NCBI RefSeq assembly: GCF_017115045.1
Contig: NZ_JABXKK010000117.1
Location: 1 to 64,000, forward strand
Source of the DNA: Nostoc sp. NMS8
Lineage (GTDB): Bacteria; Cyanobacteriota; Cyanobacteriia; Cyanobacteriales; Nostocaceae
Direction of reading: 5' to 3'
DNA: 64,000 nt
The translations under genes were made by a program, and so were the position numbers. This document shows positions 51,946 to 59,904 of the stretch, piece by piece (position 1 is the stretch's first letter; the number at the start of each line of letters is the position of its first letter). Under the pieces are notes generated by a model that was given only the letters and a program-made list of their open reading frames with translations, made no database searches and was not told the DNA's origin.

Positions 51946-54900
51946 CTACGTTGATGGTTCTTGCTTTAGTGGAATCATCACAACAAACTCAGCACCTTCT
52001 CCTGGCGCTGAACTACAATCGATCTTTCCTGCATGTTTTTGAACGATAATTTGGTAGCTAATTGATAATCCCATACCTGTGCCTTTGCCCACAGCTTTTG
52101 TTGTGAAGAAGGGGTCAAATAGGCGTTTGCGTACTTCCTCAGTCATGCCTGGGCCATTGTCGGCAATGCTAATGATTAGATAGTCTTCTTGGATGAGGGT
52201 ACGAATGCGAATTTGTGGAAAAGTCATTTGTCCTTGGGAGGCAGTGCATTGGACGGGTTTCCCGGCTGGTTCGCGCAGCGTCTCCGACAGGAGAAGCAAC
52301 TGCCGTTCATTTGTCCTTTGTTCAGTGTTATTTACTAATGACAGATCACTAATGACATAGGCGCAACTCTTGGAGACGCTACGCGTAGCTTGCTTCCACG
52401 AAGTGGTACGCCTTCCCGCAGGGTATGACTCTTCTAAAACATCGATCGCATTTGTCAACAGATTCATAAACACCTGATTCATCTGTCCAGCGTGACAAAC
52501 TACTGGTGGGAGGTTGCCGTAGTCTCGGATTACTTGGATTTCGGGATGTCCGGGTTTGGCTTTTAGGCGATTTTGCAACAACAGCAAGGTGCTATCCATA
52601 CCTTGATGAATATCTACTGCTTTTGTACCGTCTTCATCAAGACGAGAAAAATTGCGTAAAGATAGGACAATCTGCCGAATGCGTTCGGCTCCCATTTTCA
52701 TAGACTCCAAGATTTTGGGTAAATCTTGCTTGAGAAAGTCTAAATCAATAGTGTCGATTTGTTGGTTAATCTCTGGTGTTGATGGGCAGTAACTCTGTTG
52801 ATAAAGTTCTACTAAGTGCAGCAAATCCTTAGTATATTCACTGGCGTGGCTAATATTGCCGTAGATGAAATTAACAGGATTATTGATTTCGTGGGCAATA
52901 CCTGCAACCAATTGTCCTAAACTGGACATTTTTTCAGTTTGAATCAGTTGCGCTTGAGTTTGTTGAAGTTCTAGCAGTGCTGCTTCTAGTTGCTGGGCTT
53001 TATCTTGGGCAGTTTGGGCAGTGATGCGGCTTTGGGTATAAAGTTTAGCTTGGTCAATGGCGATCGCTAGTTGAACTGTAACTGCTTGTAGTAACTCTAC
53101 TTCGTTGTTCAGCCAAGGGCGAAAGCCACTACAATAACCACAGCTAAATACACCAATTTCGCCAGATTGAGTGTGTACAGGCAGCGCCATAAAGGCAGTG
53201 AAACCAAAATCTTGCAAAAATTGCTGTGCTATGGAATCGCTCACAGTCTCAGTATCATCAATGCGGATGATTTCTCCGTTCAAGGTTTTGGCTGCGATTA
53301 GTTTGATTTCGGCATGAGTTGCTTCTTGTTGGTTAAGCAGACAGGGTAAAAAGGAACTTTTCGCCTCATAGACTCTTTCCCAGTATGGTACATCAGCATC
53401 TTGTCGATACCAAAAGAAGACGCAGCGATCGATCTGGAATAAGTTGTGAATCTCCTGCACTGCGGTTTCCACAATGTAATTGAGATCCAAAGAAGCTCGA
53501 ATCTGATTAGAAAGACGATTGAGGAGTGCTTCTCGCTGGGCGCTTTCTCTGAGTGCAATTTCTGTTTGTTTACGCTTGATGCCAATGGCAATTTCCTGGG
53601 CGGCAAATTCCAATGCGATGAAAGTTGATTCTGTCACTGTTTGGCGGGCAAACATGGCGATCACTCCTACAGTTTCATCTTCAACAATTAAGGGATAGCC
53701 AGCAAAGGCGACCATACCCTCTTGCTTTGCCCATTCTTTGTTACCGACGCGGGGATCTGTCTGCACAGAGTTAGTTAAGTGAGGTTTGCCTTCTTGGGCA
53801 ATCAAACCAATTTTGAATTGACCGACTGGCACATATTTATGAGGCCCATTGATGTGGGTGTACATCCCCGAACTGACTTGTAACTCCAATACATTATCTT
53901 GTTTGTTCAGCGTCCAGATGCGAGCAAAAGCTGCATCAAGATGTTCAATTAAAGCGTCAGTGCAGCGGCGCATCATATTCTGTAAGCTGTCACTCTGAGT
54001 CAATGCCGCATCTACATCAGCACGAAAATTTGCTAACCGCGCTCGTTCTGCTAGAGCTACTTCTGCTTCTTTGCGATCGGTGGTGTCATAGCAAATACCA
54101 ACGAAGTACAAAACATTGCCATTAGCGTCTTTAATCGCAGATGAGTTACTTGTATGCCATCGCCAATTACCATTTTTGTGTTTGATTCGATATTCAATTG
54201 CTTTTTGTTTTTCGCCTGTTGTCAAAATTCTTTGAAAATAATCGGTACAGATATGCACATCGTCAGGATGTATAAAGGGAACAAAGGATTTGCCTTCAAC
54301 CTCTGCAATTTCATGCCCAAAAATTTCAGTCCAGTTAGGAGAAACGTAGGAAAATATTCCTTCAAGTGTCAGTGCAAAAATAATGTTGTTGGCGTTTTCC
54401 ACAATGCTGCGGAACTTGGCATCACTTTCGATCAATGCTGCTTGGATATTCTCGCTGGTGTCGCGGACAAGAACGATGATTTGCTGGTCTGGTAATGGTA
54501 ATAATCTAGCTTCAAATTTATTTTTCCCTTCTGGTAGCGGTAAGGTATATTCAAAACTGACTTCAGATTGAGTTTCAAGTACTTGAGTTATTGCTTGGTA
54601 GAAGCGATCGCCTACAACAGTCGGTAAGCATTCTCGCAAACTCTTGCCCTGACAATCTCCTGGTGTAATATACAAACTCTCCATCAATCCTTGCTTGTAA
54701 TCCAGAATACTTCCATCAGCATCAAGCCGAAAGTACAAATCAGGAAGCACTTGCAAAATCGCTGCAAATTCTGATGTTTTTTGGCGCAACTGTGCTTCAA
54801 CTGCTTGGCGTTTTGTAGTTTCAGCTTGTAGTTGCTCTAATGCTTTTGATAACTCTCTTACTCGTTTTCTATCTCTAATTCTACGTAATTGACGAGAATA

Positions 54901-55380
54901 TTTTGTCGATGACGAGTAACTTTCTGAAGGTTGGCTGCTCGCTATCGGCACTCCTGTTAGATCGATACAATAACCGATGTAACCAACAAAGCTACCATCT
55001 GCTAAAAATCGTGGCGCGGCTGTATCTAAAATCCAGCGATATTCGCCATCAGCACCACGCAGGCGATATTGCCTCTGGAAGGAATTATGTGTCGCAAATG
55101 CTCTCAGGTATATATCTTCACATCGCTGTCTATCTTCTGGATGAACACTGCAAGTCCAAATATTGTCTATTTCCTCTTCTCGCGCAGATGTTGTTAGATT
55201 TGTTCCAGTAAATTTCAGCCAATTGGAATTGAAGTAACAGTAAAATGCATTGCATCCAGACATCCAAATCATTAGAGGAGTAGTATCTGCTTCCAGACAA
55301 AATACTTTTTCATTCTGTTGTCTTTCTTCCTCTTCAACGATGATTTGGTTAACGTAGCTCTGCACCTTTTTAGAAAACAC
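51946..55380 (-). CDS. PAS/GAF sensor histidine kinase with an in-frame repeat insert in its ATPase domain
   Basis: The 1144-residue protein has three PAS domains (about residues 25-150, 205-315 and 325-445) and a short coiled coil. Two GAF domains follow (about 455-615 and 630-800), then the histidine kinase core. H box: GIAHEINNPVNF (about 826). N box: LLTNAIDVLEES (about 972). G1: ADNGPGMTEEV (about 1071). G2: GKGTGMGLSIS. Between N and G1 there are about 90 residues where the other histidine kinase in this window has 36. The extra part (52270-52435) is translated interspersed repeat. No membrane helix or receiver is present. The start is GTG at 55380. No better in-frame ATG is close. Confidence 0.9.
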   Translation of the reverse strand: MFSKKVQSYVNQIIVEEEERQQNEKVFCLEADTTPLMIWMSGCNAFYCYFNSNWLKFTGTNLTTSAREEEIDNIWTCSVHPEDRQRCEDIYLRAFATHNSFQRQYRLRGADGEYRWILDTAAPRFLADGSFVGYIGYCIDLTGVPIASSQPSESYSSSTKYSRQLRRIRDRKRVRELSKALEQLQAETTKRQAVEAQLRQKTSEFAAILQVLPDLYFRLDADGSILDYKQGLMESLYITPGDCQGKSLRECLPTVVGDRFYQAITQVLETQSEVSFEYTLPLPEGKNKFEARLLPLPDQQIIVLVRDTSENIQAALIESDAKFRSIVENANNIIFALTLEGIFSYVSPNWTEIFGHEIAEVEGKSFVPFIHPDDVHICTDYFQRILTTGEKQKAIEYRIKHKNGNWRWHTSNSSAIKDANGNVLYFVGICYDTTDRKEAEVALAERARLANFRADVDAALTQSDSLQNMMRRCTDALIEHLDAAFARIWTLNKQDNVLELQVSSGMYTHINGPHKYVPVGQFKIGLIAQEGKPHLTNSVQTDPRVGNKEWAKQEGMVAFAGYPLIVEDETVGVIAMFARQTVTESTFIALEFAAQEIAIGIKRKQTEIALRESAQREALLNRLSNQIRASLDLNYIVETAVQEIHNLFQIDRCVFFWYRQDADVPYWERVYEAKSSFLPCLLNQQEATHAEIKLIAAKTLNGEIIRIDDTETVSDSIAQQFLQDFGFTAFMALPVHTQSGEIGVFSCGYCSGFRPWLNNEVELLQAVTVQLAIAIDQAKLYTQSRITAQTAQDKAQQLEAALLELQQTQAQLIQTEKMSSLGQLVAGIAHEINNPVNFIYGNISHASEYTKDLLHLVELYQQSYCPSTPEINQQIDTIDLDFLKQDLPKILESMKMGAERIRQIVLSLRNFSRLDEDGTKAVDIHQGMDSTLLLLQNRLKAKPGHPEIQVIRDYGNLPPVVCHAGQMNQVFMNLLTNAIDVLEESYPAGRRTTSWKQATRSVSKSCAYVISDLSLVNNTEQRTNERQLLLLSETLREPAGKPVQCTASQGQMTFPQIRIRTLIQEDYLIISIADNGPGMTEEVRKRLFDPFFTTKAVGKGTGMGLSISYQIIVQKHAGKIDCSSAPGEGAEFVVMIPLKQEPST
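52264..52435 (-). repeat. Interspersed repeats inserted in frame within the histidine kinase gene
   Basis: GGTTCGCGCAGCGTCTCCGA and GGAGAAG (52269-52297), two TAATGAC-like heptamers (52335-52356) and AGACGCTACGCGTAGCTTGC ... CGAAGTGGTACGCCTTCCCG (52374-52421) are repeats found between genes elsewhere here (31511-31576, 62950-63018). The reading frame is kept across all of them. Confidence 0.85.
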
Positions 55381-56260
55381 TTTTGCCTGCCTGCTCTGCC
55401 TAAATTATTAAGGTAATAGTCTGAAAATATGATTTGTTAATATATGGATATAATCTTTTTCATGCCGATATGCTAACGATCTTAATACTTTATTCATTTT
55501 TATATATGCGCGAATTCCGCTTTTATTGTAAATAAATTGTAAAAATGCTGAAGTTATGATTAAGATTAACTTCAGCATTTTTTATGAAGTTTAAGCTATC
55601 TATGTATCAGATAACTTGTTTGACTTTATTTCTGATTTAAATCACTGAAAAGTTTATCTTAGGTATGTAATTCCATTGCTCAAAAACCTGATTTAACTTT
55701 ACAGAGTCTATATAATTTTATGGGAAGTATTTACATCTTTATCAGAAATTTACAATAATCAAGAATTTTATCCAAAATAAATATTGATTTTTCATCAAGA
55801 AGAATTCAGTATGAATTACGATCTGGCTGATGGATCTAGCTTCCTTAAAATCAGGGGTATAAAAGAGTTTGAGAACCACATATTTACTAAGCAATCCCTA
55901 GTGAACTGGTGGTATAAAACCCAACTTTATTTATTCCTAATCCTGGATGATGGCGAATGTATTCTTTTTTATTGTTCTCAACAAAACCCAATTTTTCAAA
56001 ATTGTCTTGACTATTCAAAATTCCTTATATAGCAATCCTATCTGAGTTATCAGAAATCTGTGTGATGACGAACTAACAAGGAAGAGAGAACAAAAATAGA
56101 ATTTACAAATCTCATGAATGATTTAGGATTGCCATAGCAAAATCGCAAATTAAATGAGAGAAATGCTAAATGTGATATCAACACGTTGTAACAATGGCTG
56201 ATAATCGCATTTTTTATGTTATAAAGCTCACAGAAATTAATGTTAGGCGGAAACTACTTT
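55381..56260. other. Intergenic region with a bidirectional hairpin
   Basis: AAAAATGCTGAAGTTA (55541-55556) pairs perfectly with TAACTTCAGCATTTTT (55567-55582), giving a strong terminator in both directions, yet no gene ends nearby. A possible frame from ATG 55811 to 56032 (about 73 residues, MNYDLADGSSFLKIRG...) has no recognised family and is doubtful. The rest holds no known element. Confidence 0.5.
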
Positions 56261-58807
56261 ATGGAACCAGATAAACTTGGCCGTTTTAAGGAGTACGGCG
56301 AATTCATCCTCCGAAAGATAGATTCTGTGCCCCAGTACCCTTCTAAACAAGAAGATTGGGTTCCAGCTAGTCTTGATGACTGTCTTCTTCGTTTGCGATC
56401 GGCTGCCCAGAAAACTGTAGACCTAGCAACTTCGCCTGTAAAAATTGGGGTGATGGGGGAATTTAGTAGTGGAAAAACCTTACTTTTAGGCAGTCTAATT
56501 GGATATGCAGATGCTTTGCCTGTCAGTGAAAACCCCACTACAGGTAATGTTACCGCCATCCATATTATCCCGCAAGACGATTTCGCAACGACGCAACTAA
56601 GTAACTTTACGGTAGAGTATCTTTCTCATGAAGGTGTACATGAGTGTCTACGCTTCATGCTAGGGGAAGCGAATAAACGAACCACAGCCGCAGGGCTTCC
56701 TCCCATACCAGTATCGAAACTCAACTCTGGGACAGATATTATTGGCTGGTGTGAAGAAGCGTGGAATAGCAGTAACAATTTAGAACTGCGTTATTTACTC
56801 CGGGAGTTGGTATTATTCCTGCGGGCTTATCAAGCTTATGGGGAAGTTATGTGTGGTGGGCACTACCAGATTGATGCGGTGACTGCCCGTGAGGGTCTAC
56901 AGCTGGTCGAGCAGCCAATGGCAATCCAAACTCTGAAATTTGAGGATCTACCGCCAGCGCACATCAGATTACCGAGTCCACCCCAGAGGCTACCAACAAA
57001 GTTATTGCAAAATAGCTTCCCACTAATTCGCCGCGTCGATATTGATGTGAAAATCTCACGGGAAATTTGGGATTTTGCAGACGCAGCTAAATTTATTCTC
57101 ATCGACTTTCCGGGATTGGGGGCTGCTAATTCTGGGGCTAGGGATACCTTTTTGTCATTGCGGGAATTGGCAGAAGTACAGACAATTTTGGTATTACTAA
57201 ATGGTAAATCTCCTGGGAGCGATCGCGCCAATAAAATCTTCACCATGATGCAGCAGCAGCGACCGGGACAAGACCTGAAAGATTTAATTCTCGTCGGTGT
57301 GGGTCGCTTCGATCAACTCCCTGTAGATAGCGAGGGTGGCGAAAGAGAACTTGACCATCTGATTGAAGATAGCCATTTAGAAGAGGAAACGGTTCTCCAA
57401 AAACTCAAAGTTCTGCAAACTACCATTGACGGTGCAGCAGCATTTACAACCCAAAAAGACCGCATCGTTTTACTATCGCCACTGTTGGGACTGGCTGAAT
57501 TAGCAAAACGTTCTAGTAAAGTCAAAGCTGGTTCACCAGAGTTTTTAGCTAACCTAGACTATCCTGATTACCTAGATAGGTCTAAACGGCTACAAGAGAA
57601 ATGGGAGCTATTAAGTGAACGGCTGATAGAATCTAATACCCGTAGCTATTTAGGCAGACAGCTAGGTTACTTTGGTCAAGATGGCGGACTTAGTAAGCTG
57701 CGAGAATTAATTCAAACCCACGTAGCTACTCATGGTCTGAAGCAACTGCATGAAGATACCAAAAGAGCTGCTGATGTGGTGAGTCAACAACAAGATCACT
57801 TGAAAGACATCATAGATGAAATTCACGAGCAAGGTATCCCCACAGGCGATAGTCCCGCTTTTATTGAATTGCGCTTTGTGGTCGAAAGCTTGGATAAAAT
57901 CTACAGAAATTTCCAAAAAGATATCGGGAAAGAACCGCTTAAAGACCGACGAGGTGTTGTTGTCAGTGATGTAGTGAAAGACGAACTCACTTTTAGAATC
58001 CTTAATTGGAACCAGTGGACTTTACTCTTCAACAAAGCCAATAATGGAGCGATCGCTCTGGCAGAATCTAAAGGTGCAGCTGGGAAATTATTCGATCGGG
58101 GAAACCGCGTAAATACTTCCCTTCCAACCAAGAGTGATGATTTTTATCCAGTATTTGAGAAAACCGTTAAAGAAGTAGAAGATTTTGCCCGCGATCGCAT
58201 TCAGCAAGCCGTGGTAGATTTGTTGAACCAATTATCAAATCATATCGGCCCAGAACGCGAACAATTGCAGGCATTTTTCCACCCAGAAATGGAACAAGAA
58301 ATCGAAGAAAAATTTGGTTTTGAAGATGCCGATCTCTTTTATAAATTATTACTAGGATGCGATCCTAACGAATGGAAAGAGGCAATTATCGCTGAAATTA
58401 GTAGTAAAGACAAAACTGTTGCACCCGAAATTATCTTTCCCCTAGCACGTCAAGACGATAAACACAACGTTGGTCAAATCTTTGATTGGGCACCAGAGAA
58501 AAGCCAAGGCTTACCCAGATCGAGCAATCACCAACTTTTAGTACTGCGACTGCGAGATGAAATTACAGCTAGCGCCAGCCTCCATCTTGTGCAGTATGTT
58601 AGCGAAGTTAATCAGCAAATTAATTCCGAACTAGAAGGTATTTTGGATCAAATTATTCCTAGTCTGCAAAACCTTTCCAAAAAAGAAACTTTGCTAAGAT
58701 ATTTGGCGGCTGGGGAATTGCCATCTGAGATCCAAATTCCTACTTGGTTGCAGATTATTTCTGAAATGGCGGCTGTTTCTCCCTCAGACGATTTCGATTT
58801 GAGATGA
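56261..58807 (+). CDS. Dynamin-like large GTPase
   Basis: The 848-residue protein has the G1 loop GEFSSGKT (about residues 66-73), a G2 threonine in NPTTGNVT, G3 in LIDFPGLGA (about 281) and a G4-like VGVGRFDQL (about 347). The G domain is enlarged by an insert between G2 and G3. The helical remainder (about 480-840) resembles the stalk regions of bacterial dynamin-like proteins. No membrane helix is evident. Bacterial dynamin-like proteins remodel membranes, and some serve in phage defence. I start at ATG 56261 (MEPDKLGRF). An ATG at 56240 adds seven residues. The nuclease-like and Hsp70-like genes follow in the same direction. SrfC virulence-type proteins share this gross plan. Confidence 0.82.
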   Translation: MEPDKLGRFKEYGEFILRKIDSVPQYPSKQEDWVPASLDDCLLRLRSAAQKTVDLATSPVKIGVMGEFSSGKTLLLGSLIGYADALPVSENPTTGNVTAIHIIPQDDFATTQLSNFTVEYLSHEGVHECLRFMLGEANKRTTAAGLPPIPVSKLNSGTDIIGWCEEAWNSSNNLELRYLLRELVLFLRAYQAYGEVMCGGHYQIDAVTAREGLQLVEQPMAIQTLKFEDLPPAHIRLPSPPQRLPTKLLQNSFPLIRRVDIDVKISREIWDFADAAKFILIDFPGLGAANSGARDTFLSLRELAEVQTILVLLNGKSPGSDRANKIFTMMQQQRPGQDLKDLILVGVGRFDQLPVDSEGGERELDHLIEDSHLEEETVLQKLKVLQTTIDGAAAFTTQKDRIVLLSPLLGLAELAKRSSKVKAGSPEFLANLDYPDYLDRSKRLQEKWELLSERLIESNTRSYLGRQLGYFGQDGGLSKLRELIQTHVATHGLKQLHEDTKRAADVVSQQQDHLKDIIDEIHEQGIPTGDSPAFIELRFVVESLDKIYRNFQKDIGKEPLKDRRGVVVSDVVKDELTFRILNWNQWTLLFNKANNGAIALAESKGAAGKLFDRGNRVNTSLPTKSDDFYPVFEKTVKEVEDFARDRIQQAVVDLLNQLSNHIGPEREQLQAFFHPEMEQEIEEKFGFEDADLFYKLLLGCDPNEWKEAIIAEISSKDKTVAPEIIFPLARQDDKHNVGQIFDWAPEKSQGLPRSSNHQLLVLRLRDEITASASLHLVQYVSEVNQQINSELEGILDQIIPSLQNLSKKETLLRYLAAGELPSEIQIPTWLQIISEMAAVSPSDDFDLR

Positions 58808-58838
58808 CGCGATCGCGTGAAGATATGAGGATATATTT

Positions 58839-59669
58839 GTGAGACGTGATGCAATTTTTTATACAATTTTCAAGCGTGTCCCAGGATTGTTTTTCGAGTT
58901 AGTAGAACAACCACCGCCTGAAGCTGCTAGCTATCACTTTGAATCAGTAGAAGTTAAAGAACCAACATTTCGGATTGATGGGGTATTTTTACCTCCACCA
59001 GATGCAGCATCTCAGACGATCTTTTTTGCGGAGGTACAATTCCAAAAGGATGAGTTACTGTACCATCGCTTTTTCTCAGAATCCATGCTGTATATGTATC
59101 GTAACCCGTCGCTTTATGATGACTGGTACGGGGTAATTATTTTACAGTCTCGCAGCTTGGAACCAGAAAACACTACTATTCACAGATCGCTACTGAACAG
59201 TTCTCAAGTACAACGAATTTATTTAGATGAGTTAGGTAGTCCTGATGAGTACAAAGTAGGTATCAGTTTGATGCAGTTGACTATTGCCTCAGAGACTCAA
59301 ATGGTTCAGGATGCGAAACGTTTAATTGAGCGGGTGCAACAAGAGCAGATAACTGTCTTGGCTAAGAAGGAGATAATAGATGTAATCACAACAATTGCAG
59401 TTTATAAATTCGCAAACTTAAGTCGTGAAGAGGTAGAAGCAATGTTAGGAGTTAAGTTAGAAGAAACTAGGGTTTATCAAGAAGCTAAACAAGAGGGGAT
59501 AGAACTAGGAGTACAACGAGGACGAGAACAACTAAAACTTGAACTTGTACCTCAGTTCTTAGCTCTTGGTATGTCGATCGAAGACGTTGCCAAATTACTT
59601 AATTTAACTATCGAACAAGTCGAACAACTAAGACTTGCAAATGAGCAAGAATCTCCAACATCAACTTAG
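58839..59669 (+). CDS. Rpn/DUF2887-family nuclease-like protein
   Basis: The 276-residue protein begins MRRDAIFYTIFKRVPGLFFELV. It continues with FESVEVKEPTFRIDGVFLPP and IFFAEVQFQKDELLYHRFFSES, which carry the D...ExQ residues of a PD-(D/E)XK core. The C-terminus has short helices (EGIELGVQRGREQLKLELVPQFLALGMSIEDVAKLLNLTIEQVEQL) common to recombination-promoting nuclease (Rpn)/putative transposase families. The start is a GTG at 58839 with GAGG nearby. These genes are often mobile, so its place between the GTPase and Hsp70-like genes may be a late insertion or a functional link. The spacing of 31 bp after the GTPase stop allows one transcript. Confidence 0.88.
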   Translation: MRRDAIFYTIFKRVPGLFFELVEQPPPEAASYHFESVEVKEPTFRIDGVFLPPPDAASQTIFFAEVQFQKDELLYHRFFSESMLYMYRNPSLYDDWYGVIILQSRSLEPENTTIHRSLLNSSQVQRIYLDELGSPDEYKVGISLMQLTIASETQMVQDAKRLIERVQQEQITVLAKKEIIDVITTIAVYKFANLSREEVEAMLGVKLEETRVYQEAKQEGIELGVQRGREQLKLELVPQFLALGMSIEDVAKLLNLTIEQVEQLRLANEQESPTST

Positions 59670-59904
59670 TAAGTGCTGCAATTTTCATAGCGATGCCTAG
59701 TTTGGGCTACGCCTACGTCCTTTCATATAAAGGCGTAGGCGTAGATATCGTGCTAAATAAAAAAGTAAGTGCTAAAGAGAATCAGTGTTACAAAAGCAAA
59801 AATTAAAAGTTTTTTCCACAATGATTCTCTAAATTTGTAATTTTATGATAGAACATTAGAGTTTTTAGCAAGCTATAAAATAAACAACAGAAAGTGATAC
59901 TAGA
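59670..59904. other. Repeat-bearing spacer before the Hsp70-like gene
   Basis: GCGATGCCTAGTTTGGGCTACGCCTACG... is followed by an inverted CGTAGGCGTAG, making a hairpin (59708-59742). The rest is AT-rich and includes the promoter or leader of the Hsp70-like gene. No strong Shine-Dalgarno site is seen before 59905. Confidence 0.55.
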
